DNA from: an uncultured Flavobacteriales bacterium
Lineage (GTDB): Bacteria > Bacteroidota > Bacteroidia > Flavobacteriales_D > Crocinitomicaceae
DNA length: 37,436 nt
Reading direction: 5' to 3'
NCBI GenBank assembly: GCA_905182775.1
Contig: CAJJCU010000168.1
Location: 1-37,436 of the forward strand
Position numbers and translations under genes: made by a program
Notes under the pieces: model-generated
What the model was told of the DNA's origin: nothing
Database searches by the model: none
Seen by the model: the letters and a program-made list of their open reading frames with translations, nothing else
Part shown: positions 28,374-37,436 of the stretch, one piece after another
Position numbering within the stretch: the stretch's first letter is position 1
How the letters are laid out: each line of letters starts with the position of its first letter

Positions 28374-29645
28374 TTAGTCGATTACTACAATAAAATTGGA
28401 TTTCTTGCCTTTACCGAGCAAAAGGTATTTGTCATTGATGAAATTACTTGAGCTCACCTCAAAAGACTCATTTACTTTTTCTTTGTTCACAGAAATAGAA
28501 TTGGCCTTGAGCTCTCTTCGAGCCTCACCATTAGAGGAAAGAAACCCAGACTTACTTGCCAGTATATCAATAATTGACATCCCATCAAGCAGCTCATCAC
28601 GTGAAATATGTGCCTGAGGAACCCCTTTAAACACCTCTAGAAAATCTCCTGAAGACAAACGCATTAGGTCCTCTTGGGTCGATTTTCCAAATAAAATTTT
28701 CGAAGCGCTCAACGCTTGCTCATAAGCCTCTTGTCCGTGCACACGGACCGTAATATCTTCTGCAATCTTTTTCTGAAGCGACCTCATATGAGGTGCATCA
28801 TCATGCTCGCTCTGATAAGATTCAATCTCTTCTTGAGTAAATAAGGTGAATATTTTAATGAAATTAGAGGCATCTGCATCAGAGGCGTTTAACCAATACT
28901 GATAAAATGCATAAGGAGAAGTCTTTTCTTTATCTAACCAAATATTTCCACTCTCTGTCTTTCCGAATTTTGTTCCATCGGCTTTCTTTATAAGTGGGGT
29001 CGTGACTGCAAAAGCTGTACCCCCTGATTTACGTCGAATTAATTCAGTTCCAGTAACAATATTACCCCATTGATCTGAACCGCCAAGCTGTACTATACAG
29101 TCTTTATTTTTATGCAAGTGATAAAAATCATACCCCTGAACGAGCTGATAGGTAAACTCAGTAAAAGACATTCCAGTCTCTAATCTAGACTTTACAGAAT
29201 CCTTAGCCATCATATAATTCACAGGAATATGCTTGCCAATATCTCTAATAAAAGACAAGAAATTCATGGACTGAAACCAATCATAATTATTTACTAATTC
29301 CGCTGCATTAGCACCCTCAAATCTTAAAAAACGCTCAAGCTGTTCTTTGACACCTTTTATATTTTCCGCTATCGTTTTTTCATCTAATAGATTTCTTTCT
29401 TGCGACTTTCCTGAAGGATCACCAACCATCCCTGTCGCTCCACCAATAAGAGCAATTGGGCGGTGTCCTGCTCGTTGAAAGTGGACTAAAATCATTATTT
29501 GAACCAAGCTGCCAATGTGCAAAGAATCAGATGTTGGATCAAAACCAATATAGCCACCAGAAGACTCTTTCAATAGGGCTTCTTCAGTGCCGGGCATCAT
29601 ATCGTGAATCATGCCTCTCCACTTTAATTCTTGTATAAAATTCAT
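28374..29645 (-). CDS. tyrS: Tyrosine--tRNA ligase
   Basis: YIGFDPTSDSLHIGSLV (HIGH-like), LGGSDQWGNI, KADGTKFGKTESG (KMSKS-like), C-terminal S4-like domain. Confidence 0.96.
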   Translation of the reverse strand: MNFIQELKWRGMIHDMMPGTEEALLKESSGGYIGFDPTSDSLHIGSLVQIMILVHFQRAGHRPIALIGGATGMVGDPSGKSQERNLLDEKTIAENIKGVKEQLERFLRFEGANAAELVNNYDWFQSMNFLSFIRDIGKHIPVNYMMAKDSVKSRLETGMSFTEFTYQLVQGYDFYHLHKNKDCIVQLGGSDQWGNIVTGTELIRRKSGGTAFAVTTPLIKKADGTKFGKTESGNIWLDKEKTSPYAFYQYWLNASDADASNFIKIFTLFTQEEIESYQSEHDDAPHMRSLQKKIAEDITVRVHGQEAYEQALSASKILFGKSTQEDLMRLSSGDFLEVFKGVPQAHISRDELLDGMSIIDILASKSGFLSSNGEARRELKANSISVNKEKVNESFEVSSSNFINDKYLLLGKGKKSNFIVVID

Positions 29646-29646
29646 A

Positions 29647-30546
29647 TCAGTTCGTTAAATCTTTAAATACTGAGGAAAGGGACTTTTCTTCTAATTGTAA
29701 GGTTAAAATCACCAAGTTGTTTTCCTGACTAAATCTAGAAATGTCTGCTCTTGGATCAGCCGTACTGGAAGACAAAAGCCATCCTCCTTGCTTTTGCTCT
29801 ACTTTTGAAATCCCATTAATTTTAGTCAACATGGACTTGGTTACCGTATTCTCAAACTCAACAAACACAGACTTCACCCCTGAAAACTGTTCATGAAGTT
29901 TCTTGGTGGGAGTGTCAGCAACGATCTCACCTTTAGATAAAATCACTACACGGTCGCAAATGGCTTCCGCTTCTTGCATGATATGTGTAGAAAGCATCAA
30001 GGTTTTTTCCTTACCTATCGACGTAATGAGTTCCCTTATTTCAACCAATTGATTGGGGTCTAAACCAGAGGTGGGTTCATCTAAAATGAGTACTTCAGGA
30101 TCATGGATCATCGCTTGTGCGATTCCTACCCTTTGTCTATATCCCTTTGATAGGGCACCAATTTTTTTATTTTGCTCGATTTCTAAACCAACAGCATTGA
30201 TCATCTCCTTTATACGATCAGGCCTATTGGCTATTTTATAAATTCTTGCTGCAAAATCTAAATATTCCTTAACATACATATCTAAATAAAGCGGGTTGTT
30301 TTCGGGAAGATATCCTATTTTTTTTTGAGGTTTTAATTGGTCCGTACCAACGGGCATTCCAGATACTAAAATTTCACCTGAAGAAACAGGAATGTATCCC
30401 GTAATCATTTTCATGGTCGTACTTTTCCCAGCACCATTAGGTCCTAAAAACCCAACTATTTCTCCTGACTTCACCGAAAAGCTTATGCCTTTTACAGCAG
30501 CCTGCTCTCCATAATATTTATATACGTTTTTTACTTCAATAGACAT
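29647..30546 (-). CDS. gldA: ABC transporter ATP-binding protein, GldA-like
   Basis: Walker A GPNGAGKST, ALSKGYRQRVGIAQAM signature, LILDEPTSGLDPNQ Walker B; overall resembles gliding-motility GldA. Confidence 0.75.
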   Translation of the reverse strand: MSIEVKNVYKYYGEQAAVKGISFSVKSGEIVGFLGPNGAGKSTTMKMITGYIPVSSGEILVSGMPVGTDQLKPQKKIGYLPENNPLYLDMYVKEYLDFAARIYKIANRPDRIKEMINAVGLEIEQNKKIGALSKGYRQRVGIAQAMIHDPEVLILDEPTSGLDPNQLVEIRELITSIGKEKTLMLSTHIMQEAEAICDRVVILSKGEIVADTPTKKLHEQFSGVKSVFVEFENTVTKSMLTKINGISKVEQKQGGWLLSSSTADPRADISRFSQENNLVILTLQLEEKSLSSVFKDLTN

Positions 30547-30571
30547 GGTTTAGCGAAATTAATGAATTTTA

Positions 30572-32023
30572 TCAATCAGCAGAAGGACCTGGTATAGGAA
30601 GCGAAAATAAGGCCGAAAAAAAAGCAAACAGCGTGATCCCCGTCTGCGTTTCTAAGGTGTCTTCAAAAAAGAAAGTAACGATCATAATCACTAAAAAAAC
30701 AAAACCAATAAGCTGGTTGTGCCTGAGCTGAAGGACTCCCGAAGAAAATAGGATAAAAAGAAAAGATAACAAACCTATGATTCCAAAGGTGATGAGACTT
30801 GTCAAATAGGTATTATGAGCTCTGATTTGATTTTTTGCAGTCAGCTTTGTCTGCAGTTCAACGTACCGCCGCTTGAAAGCGCTGATTAAATCTCCTGTAC
30901 CCACGCCAAATACGGGTGCGGACCAAAAGATGGAAGAGCCGACCTTCCATGCTTCTATGCGCTGTAATAAGGAATGTCCATTTGGGTCTGACATATGGCT
31001 CAGCTGGTAACGTATACCTTCAATACGACCAATAAATCCTCCCTGCATTTCCGAGTAATGCGCCATCCCTTTTTCAATAGATTTTATCTCATCATTCGTC
31101 AATTTCCGAACTCCTGTATCGGTGATTGGATAATTCTTGGAGGTCAAAAATCTGGACAAAGTATACTTCAAATCTTGATCTCTATTATCTTTCCCATCAT
31201 AAGAAAACTCCGAACGAATTTCCCAAGCAGATTTTACGCTTTGAATATTTACTGACGGTATGGTCTCATCTGCCACTGTTGCTCTCAGTCCAATAAATAT
31301 GAGTACGCAAATAATGATTCCTGAAAAGGACAGAAATAGTAGAGAAATATAATTCTTATTCAACCATAATGGAAAAATAAGAAGCGTCATGAAAATAGCT
31401 CCCAGGCAAATGACGCCTGTAAGGACCTGACTTATAAAAGTGTAGTACAAAAACCAGAGAGCCGGAATAAGGAATAAAAATCTAATCTTTTTCCGATCTC
31501 TAGACAAATCGTAAAGCAGCGGAATACCAAAAGCAATCATGATTGCAAATCGTATATGAGAATTAAATAAGGACATATCCCTAGCGTCCTTAAAATTCAA
31601 TTCCGTACTATAGAAATTAAAAGAAATAAAATTAATGATGCTCGTGAGCATAAGGCTCAAAAGAAAAACAGAAATAATAACCTTATAGCTTTTTCTCAGT
31701 ATCAATGGCCTTGAGATAATAATCAAAGGAACCACAACAATAGTCACCTTACTTTTTAGATCACTAAAACCCTCTGTTATGTCCTCAGTCCAGAACATTC
31801 CCAAGACATGAACAACATAAAAAATAAAAACCGCAATGAAGAATCTATTTTCTTTCAGATTTTTGTAATAGGACTTAAAATCCCACTCAATTAATAAACT
31901 AAGCAGCCCAAGTAAGATTCCCATTGACATAAGGAATTTACTGCATACAATACCTACAGCAAAAAGGCATAAGACAAATAAATGCGCATAGTAATGAATG
32001 AATTTTGAAGAAGGTCGATTCAT
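30572..32023 (-). CDS. O-antigen ligase/polymerase-like (Wzy/WaaL family) membrane protein
   Basis: 483 aa polytopic; FWSAPVFGVGTGDLISAF...RAHNTYLTSLITFGIIGLLSFLFIL, typical of the O-antigen ligase family. Confidence 0.85.
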   Translation of the reverse strand: MNRPSSKFIHYYAHLFVLCLFAVGIVCSKFLMSMGILLGLLSLLIEWDFKSYYKNLKENRFFIAVFIFYVVHVLGMFWTEDITEGFSDLKSKVTIVVVPLIIISRPLILRKSYKVIISVFLLSLMLTSIINFISFNFYSTELNFKDARDMSLFNSHIRFAIMIAFGIPLLYDLSRDRKKIRFLFLIPALWFLYYTFISQVLTGVICLGAIFMTLLIFPLWLNKNYISLLFLSFSGIIICVLIFIGLRATVADETIPSVNIQSVKSAWEIRSEFSYDGKDNRDQDLKYTLSRFLTSKNYPITDTGVRKLTNDEIKSIEKGMAHYSEMQGGFIGRIEGIRYQLSHMSDPNGHSLLQRIEAWKVGSSIFWSAPVFGVGTGDLISAFKRRYVELQTKLTAKNQIRAHNTYLTSLITFGIIGLLSFLFILFSSGVLQLRHNQLIGFVFLVIMIVTFFFEDTLETQTGITLFAFFSALFSLPIPGPSAD

Positions 32024-32034
32024 TTTACTTAAAA

Positions 32035-33678
32035 CTATAATTTAAGAATGTTTTTATACTCTTGTTCATTATCTAAAACCTCAAGCGCCTTAATCATATC
32101 TAAATCAAAACGAAAGCCATGGCGGCTCATGCCAGATTGGAAATAATACCTTGAAATAATTTCACTTTCAATCCATCTTGAAATTTCTTCTTTGATGGAA
32201 GCCATTTCTCGTTCTAAATTAGCTGAAACTGATGTTTCAATCAAATCATAGGACGTTTGGATTAAATCCAGATAACCCTCTTCAATCGCCTGCTCTTTTA
32301 GCTCTTTTAGCTTTATCTCAGTACCTGTTTCATAAGTAAAATCTTTGTTTTCGATAACAAAAGCAATAAACTCTTGATAAGTACCCGCATCTAATGTGAA
32401 ATCTTCCGGACTCGCAATAGAATCCTCTTTAGCAGCGTATTGAGTTGCGAAATGGAAGACCATATCCTGTAATAACAAAAGAGTCGTTAGACGTGTCAAA
32501 GACTCTTTTTTGATTTCTACATCAGGAACAACCCCTCTACCATCAATTACATCTCTGCCATTTCTTGTTTTAAAAACGGTTAATAAGGTGTCAGAAATCT
32601 CTTCTGGCTTTTCATCAGAATTCTTATTGTAATACTCTAACCTTTGAACACATCTTCCTGATGGGGTATAGTACTTGGATATTGTTAGTTTTAACTTTGA
32701 GCCATATTTAAGATCAAAAGTTCTTTGAACAAGTCCTTTCCCATAGCTCTGAGCGCCAATCACAACCGCCCGATCTAAATCTTGTAAACTACCCGCTACA
32801 ATTTCACTGGCAGAAGCACTTCTTTCATTAATCAGCACAACTAATTTCATTTCGGGATACGTCGCTTTTTCAGTTGTTTTATAAGACCTATTTTCCGCTA
32901 ATAAACGACCTTTTGTCGCAACAACATCTTGACCTTTAGGCACAAATAAATTAACAATTCTAATTGCCTCCATAAGTAAACCACCGCCATTGTCTCTTAA
33001 ATCAAGTATGGCCGTTTGCATTCCTTCACCCCTCAATGATTTAAAAGCAATTTGAACACTTTGAAATGCAGTTTGCGAGAAGCTTGATAACTTGACATAA
33101 CCAACATCTTGAGTTACCATTCCGAAATAAGGTAAATCAGGCAGCTTAATTTCCTCACGGGTAACATTAATTGTCTGATTTCCTGAATTTATTCGACCTA
33201 TTTCAACTGCAATCGTAGTACCTCTAGGGCCTTTTAAAAAGGAGGATACGTCGTCAGAAGACTTACCGATCATGGAAACCCCATCAATGGATAAAATCTT
33301 ATCCCCAGCCCTTAAACCGCTTAAATGAGCAGGACTATTCTCGTAAGGCTGAACAATACATGTGAAGTCTTTTATTTTTCTAATCAACGCACCAATACCT
33401 CCATATTGTCCCGTAGCCATCAAACGGAAATTCTCCATATTGGACTCGTGGTAAAATACAGTATAGGGATCTAGCTCCTTGAGCATTTCATCAATAGCCA
33501 CTTTAGATATATAACCTGTAGCCGGTTCGTCTACATAATATAAATCAAGATACTCATGGATTTGATCCATAAGTTCCATGTTTTTCAAGATCTCAAAACC
33601 TCTAGATTGGCTATAATGTGATAATGGAACAAGGAATAGAAAAGCGACAAGTAGTGCGCTGTTTATCATTTTCTTCAT
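32035..33678 (-). CDS. S41 family C-terminal processing peptidase with PDZ domain
   Basis: GIGALIRK..., PDZ LRAGDKILSIDGVSM, ILDLRDNGGGLLMEA, NERSASASEIVAGSLQDLDRAVVIGAQSYGKGLVQ. Confidence 0.94.
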   Translation of the reverse strand: MKKMINSALLVAFLFLVPLSHYSQSRGFEILKNMELMDQIHEYLDLYYVDEPATGYISKVAIDEMLKELDPYTVFYHESNMENFRLMATGQYGGIGALIRKIKDFTCIVQPYENSPAHLSGLRAGDKILSIDGVSMIGKSSDDVSSFLKGPRGTTIAVEIGRINSGNQTINVTREEIKLPDLPYFGMVTQDVGYVKLSSFSQTAFQSVQIAFKSLRGEGMQTAILDLRDNGGGLLMEAIRIVNLFVPKGQDVVATKGRLLAENRSYKTTEKATYPEMKLVVLINERSASASEIVAGSLQDLDRAVVIGAQSYGKGLVQRTFDLKYGSKLKLTISKYYTPSGRCVQRLEYYNKNSDEKPEEISDTLLTVFKTRNGRDVIDGRGVVPDVEIKKESLTRLTTLLLLQDMVFHFATQYAAKEDSIASPEDFTLDAGTYQEFIAFVIENKDFTYETGTEIKLKELKEQAIEEGYLDLIQTSYDLIETSVSANLEREMASIKEEISRWIESEIISRYYFQSGMSRHGFRFDLDMIKALEVLDNEQEYKNILKL

Positions 33679-34037
33679 GAATGAATTTTTTTTAGCCCAT
33701 TCAACAATCCTTCCTCAAGTCTAGAGAATTCAAGCTTGGTCTTAAAACTATATAAAATTGCAATACAAAACGTCTTATCTTCCCCCTTGATCAGGAGATC
33801 TTTATTGCACCTTACGACTTCACGGATACATCGCTTCAAATAATTCCGATCCACGGCAAGCTTGAAATTTCGTTTTGGAACAGATATAAGTACTTTAAAA
33901 GGAATACCAGCCTTAGGCGTAATTTCTTCACAAATAATCACAAAAGGATGAGACTTTAACCGCCGACCTTTTGCGAATAAATGGTCAATATCCCTCTTAT
34001 GGGTAAGTCTTAATTCCTTTGGAAATGAATGATCCAT
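33675..34037 (-). CDS. rnpA: Ribonuclease P protein component
   Basis: LRLTHKRDIDHLFAKGRRL..., SVPKRNFKLAVDRNYLKRCIREVVR. Confidence 0.92.
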   Translation of the reverse strand: MDHSFPKELRLTHKRDIDHLFAKGRRLKSHPFVIICEEITPKAGIPFKVLISVPKRNFKLAVDRNYLKRCIREVVRCNKDLLIKGEDKTFCIAILYSFKTKLEFSRLEEGLLNGLKKIHS

Positions 34038-34044
34038 TGTTTTA

Positions 34045-34668
34045 TTATTCTACTTCTTCAAAATCATCAAATTGATCTTGTTGCGTCTCGTTACCTTTCG
34101 AAGTAAACTTGCTTAAGATAAATTTAAAGGTGTTTACTGTTTTCGATAAAATCCCTAATAAAAAAAACAAACCTATTACTTTAAAAACAAAACCTATAAT
34201 TGCGGTCGACTCAATGTCAATGATGCTTTCTTTAAACCATAAAGAAACAGGGTTTTGAGCAAAACTAGGTTCAATAGTTAGGCCTACAAAGGCAAGAATG
34301 GAAATAGTGATAAGAATGATTTCATACTTGGAATTGAATTGAATGACATTCGATTGTATCCCCATACGGGAAAAGAGCGCATTTTTACTTTGGGTTTTTT
34401 GAAACCTCCCAATAAAATAAAGAATCAAAATCATTACGACAGGAACCATAGATCCATCCTCGATCGAAACTTCATTCTCCGCAATAGAGAATAGAAAAAT
34501 AACATTGACTAAAAAAAGATATTTAATCCCTTTTAGAAGGTATGTTTGGAATAATCCTTTCGCAGAACCTGATGTCAGTATTTTAATTCCTAGATCAATA
34601 AAGAACCAAATAAAGCTATATATAGCAAAGAAAACCCCTAATTGAAACGTAAGTTTTAGAATATCCAT
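34045..34668 (-). CDS. Membrane protein of unknown function
   Basis: 207 aa with several hydrophobic segments; preceded by a good -7 element. Confidence 0.6.
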   Translation of the reverse strand: MDILKLTFQLGVFFAIYSFIWFFIDLGIKILTSGSAKGLFQTYLLKGIKYLFLVNVIFLFSIAENEVSIEDGSMVPVVMILILYFIGRFQKTQSKNALFSRMGIQSNVIQFNSKYEIILITISILAFVGLTIEPSFAQNPVSLWFKESIIDIESTAIIGFVFKVIGLFFLLGILSKTVNTFKFILSKFTSKGNETQQDQFDDFEEVE

Positions 34669-34707
34669 TTACACACTTTGAAACAATAAATTGTATTTAA
34701 CCTAATT

Positions 34708-34715
34708 CAAAGGTA
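34708..34715 (-). promoter_or_regulatory. Bacteroidota -7 element (TACCTTTG on the minus strand)
   Basis: CAAAGGTA on + strand, about 40 nt upstream of the 207-aa gene; likely drives the membrane protein-rnpA-S41 unit and possibly further. Confidence 0.5.
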
Positions 34716-34776
34716 GCACATAAATAATGGCTATTTAAATAAAAGAGAGGGCTACTGTGAATTAAACTAAAGCGAA

Positions 34777-36267
34777 TTATTTCAATACCTTAATTACTGT
34801 TCTACGATTGATCGTGTGGTTTTCCTCGGTACAGTTATCGCATTTAACCTCTAGCTCAGATTCTCCTTTATAATCTCCTGAAATATTTTCCCTCGTAAAG
34901 CCTTTCGTAACCAGAAAGTCTCTTGTTCGTTCCATACGCTTCTTTGAAAGCCAAATATTATAGGCCTCGGTTGCTCTTTTATCACAATGGGATTCAATGA
35001 CAATTTTAGCATCTTTTTTGTTTTCAATTCCTTGGCTAAAAGAAAGCAATTCTTTCTTATTTATTGCATTGTGATAGCTCGAATTAAAATCAAAATAAAT
35101 AATTGTCTCAAGCAACGGCACGACAACAACAGGTTCAACAACAGGTTCGACAACTAAATCAGGCTCTCCAATTTCCACAACGACCTTTACCTCCTGACCA
35201 ATAGCATCAGTAACCTGAACAGTATAAACTCCCTTAACCAAACCCATTGGGTCCTCAACTGAATCTCCATTAGACCATGCATAGACATAAGGAGAAATAC
35301 CTCCCTCAGGGCTTAGATTTATCGAACCATCATTTCCTTGAAAAACAGTAACATCAGACCCTTCTGCAGATGCAAAAAGTGGCGGTGGTGGAAGGAATGT
35401 AGAATAGTATATATCCGCTCTTTCACTGTCTCTATTACTAGACCAATAAAAGAAACCATCTGACATGGTGAAATAGGCATCAAACTTCGCAGAATTGATT
35501 TTAGGCCCAACATTTACGGGTGTTGACCAATCCGTCCAGGAATCTGAATTACGAACAGCGTAGAATATATCTGCATCTCCTTCACCAGCTCTTCCATCGG
35601 TTGAAAAATAAAGCGTGTCATTGTTTGTTGATAAAAAGGGTGAGATCTCAAATCCTGGGGAATTTATAGATGCACCCAAACTTAAAGGCTCCGACCATTG
35701 TTCGTCATTTCGAAGACTCACATAAAGATCTTCTTTTCCAAGAGAATTTGGACCGACATATGAAATAAGAATCACATCTCCATTTTTATTGACATGAAAA
35801 CCATAAAAATCACCTTCAATATCTAATCCAGGAATAGAAATTTCTTTGGGAGTTCCCCACGCATTTCCTTTTTTCTTGGCATAAGACAATCCCTTTTTCA
35901 TGTCTTTTTTTCCATCATAAGAATTGATTAAATAAACAATACTTTCATCATTGTTAAAACCGACAATTGAGTTGTTATATTTATTATTCAAATCTTTATA
36001 GTCTTCTCCTTTTGAATAGTTTTTTTCACCACTCCATTCGCTAAGCCAGATATCCTGATCGTTGATTCCTCCTATTGATTGTGGGTCGTTTACTCTCGTA
36101 TAATAGAGCGTTGAACTTTCCTTTGAAAAGACAGGTGAGATTTCCTCCGCTAATGAATTAACTTCTCCTCCTAAACGATGAGGGTCCTCTATATCAATAT
36201 ATTGCGCTGTTGAACTAAGTCCTATTAATAGGAAGCTTACTAAAGAATTAAATCGCATAACTTTCAT
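34777..36267 (-). CDS. OmpA-family protein with PD40-like propeller repeats and an SprB-like repeat
   Basis: N-terminal PD40-like repeats (ISPVFSKESSTLYYTR, ISPFLSTNNDTLYFSTDGRAGEGDADIFYA), SprB-like GSINLSPEGGISPYVYAWSNGDSVEDPMGLVKGVYTVQVTDAIG, OmpA C-terminus (IVIESHCDKRATEAYNIWLSKKRMERTRDFL). Confidence 0.88.
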   Translation of the reverse strand: MKVMRFNSLVSFLLIGLSSTAQYIDIEDPHRLGGEVNSLAEEISPVFSKESSTLYYTRVNDPQSIGGINDQDIWLSEWSGEKNYSKGEDYKDLNNKYNNSIVGFNNDESIVYLINSYDGKKDMKKGLSYAKKKGNAWGTPKEISIPGLDIEGDFYGFHVNKNGDVILISYVGPNSLGKEDLYVSLRNDEQWSEPLSLGASINSPGFEISPFLSTNNDTLYFSTDGRAGEGDADIFYAVRNSDSWTDWSTPVNVGPKINSAKFDAYFTMSDGFFYWSSNRDSERADIYYSTFLPPPPLFASAEGSDVTVFQGNDGSINLSPEGGISPYVYAWSNGDSVEDPMGLVKGVYTVQVTDAIGQEVKVVVEIGEPDLVVEPVVEPVVVVPLLETIIYFDFNSSYHNAINKKELLSFSQGIENKKDAKIVIESHCDKRATEAYNIWLSKKRMERTRDFLVTKGFTRENISGDYKGESELEVKCDNCTEENHTINRRTVIKVLK

Positions 36268-36271
36268 ATTA

Positions 36272-37258
36272 TTACCTCCCTAACATTAAGCCCAAGGTCA
36301 ACTCGTGACCTCCGGAAGAAAATTCATTAAATCGAGACAAGGAGTAATCATAAGAATACCCTACTTTAAATCGCTCACTGATATTCATACCTGCCATAAC
36401 AACTAAGGCATCAGTATGACGATACCCCATTGTTAACCAAAGCCATTTTTTGTATTCGAATTGAATATTACCATCAATAGAAACTGGTGCAGGGCTCATG
36501 TATTTCAATAAAATACTTGGAGATACGGTAAGGTTTTCGCTTACAGGAATTTTATAACCTGCAATTAAATTGAAATGAATTTGAGGATTAAAATTAGCAG
36601 TTCCTTGACCGAATTGCACCAAATCTCTCGTAAGCTGTTCAGCTGCAATACCAACAAATAGCTTCTTCGAATACATATAAAGACCTGCTCCCATATCCAT
36701 TAAGTATTTGTTCGATTGGTTTTGAACAAAATTATCATAGGTATTATCGATGTACTGATTCTGATTAGGAGCCATTATATTTAACACTTGCGCTTGATCC
36801 GCAAAGAAAGTGTTATTGGAAAGGCCAGCCTTAATACCAAAAGATAGATTTATTTTTTTAGTCATCGGTATATGCAGTGCATATGTCCCTGAAATAGACA
36901 TTTTACGAAAAGCTCCATATTGATCTGCAAACAACTGACCACCGATCGTATGTTTGAGTTTCCCCGTTTTAACTTCAGGGTTCTCTACGATTCCACTGCT
37001 CGTTCGGATTCCAGGATTGTAATATTTTGGATCAAACTTTAAAGGAACAGAGAACGCTAAATAGGACGTTCTAGGCGCATCTGGAACACCAAGCCATTGC
37101 CATCTTCCAGACATCGTAATATCGACAAAATCGTAAACCCCTGCTGCTGCTGGATTCACCATGAATTGATTGCGTTGATACTGTGAATATTGAGGCGTTT
37201 GCTGACCAAAAACAATTGAAGTCGCAAATAATATTATTATAAAAATTAAATTTTTCAT
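36272..37258 (-). CDS. sprF: PorP/SprF family type IX secretion membrane protein
   Basis: QQTPQYSQYQRNQFMVNPAAAGVYDFVDITMSGRWQWLGVPDAPRTSYLAFS, classic PorP/SprF N-terminus. Confidence 0.9.
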   Translation of the reverse strand: MKNLIFIIILFATSIVFGQQTPQYSQYQRNQFMVNPAAAGVYDFVDITMSGRWQWLGVPDAPRTSYLAFSVPLKFDPKYYNPGIRTSSGIVENPEVKTGKLKHTIGGQLFADQYGAFRKMSISGTYALHIPMTKKINLSFGIKAGLSNNTFFADQAQVLNIMAPNQNQYIDNTYDNFVQNQSNKYLMDMGAGLYMYSKKLFVGIAAEQLTRDLVQFGQGTANFNPQIHFNLIAGYKIPVSENLTVSPSILLKYMSPAPVSIDGNIQFEYKKWLWLTMGYRHTDALVVMAGMNISERFKVGYSYDYSLSRFNEFSSGGHELTLGLMLGR

Positions 37259-37264
37259 AGGCTG

Positions 37265-37436
37265 TTATTTTACAATAGTAATAATTCCGTTTGAATTTTG
37301 AGTAGTATTATCGTTGTATTCAATGATATAGTAGTAAGAAGCGACAGGTAGATCTTGATTTTCAAAGCGTCCGTCCCACGGCATTTGGTTGTAGCCTCCT
37401 TCCATAGATTCATAGATTTGATTCCCCAGTCTGTTG
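37265..37436 (-). CDS. C-terminal fragment of a T9SS type-B sorted (SprB-like/CHU_C) protein, truncated by the window edge
   Basis: Minus-strand translation NRLGNQIYESMEGGYNQMPWDGRFENQDLPVASYYYIIEYNDNTTQNSNGIITIVK* matches the type-B CTD pattern; immediately upstream of PorP/SprF. Confidence 0.8.
   Translation of the reverse strand, partial: NRLGNQIYESMEGGYNQMPWDGRFENQDLPVASYYYIIEYNDNTTQNSNGIITIVK

Noticed and set aside
35125-35155. Small tandem nucleotide repeat acaacaggttc (VEPVVEPVVVV linker)
   Set aside because: Explained as a Val/Glu/Pro-rich interdomain linker before the OmpA domain; two units only.
1-37436. CRISPR arrays, tRNA/rRNA genes, transposases, phage or classic anti-phage defence genes
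   Set aside because: No regularly spaced repeats, no tRNA-like cloverleaf noticed, and no transposase, integrase or defence protein motifs among the ORFs.

Overview
Window from a Bacteroidota/Flavobacteriia-type genome: TAnnTTTG promoters, type IX secretion (T9SS) sorting domains, PorP/SprF and GldA-like proteins. All assignments come from reading protein motifs and nucleotide patterns; no search was run. Housekeeping genes include glycyl-tRNA synthetase, queA, tyrS, rnpA, an S41 protease, a PpiD/SurA-like foldase and a two-subunit transketolase. Surface and envelope genes include a T9SS type-B protein, a SprB-like C-terminus with a PorP/SprF partner and an OmpA-PD40 protein, a large beta-barrel plus Ig-repeat protein, an O-antigen ligase-like protein, and an SGNH-SGNH-MBOAT O-acetylation cassette. 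Most notable observations: (1) a structured 6S-like ncRNA at about 168-303, with the 3' half of a second diverged copy at 1-66 and a G-C to A-U/G-U exchange preserving a shared hairpin; (2) a von Willebrand A gene wedged between the two transketolase subunit genes in a tightly coupled operon; (3) an outer-membrane-barrel-like N-terminus fused to eight roughly 90-aa paired-cysteine repeats; (4) a dual-SGNH/MBOAT acetylation cassette; (5) a SprB-type repeat inside an OmpA/PD40 protein.
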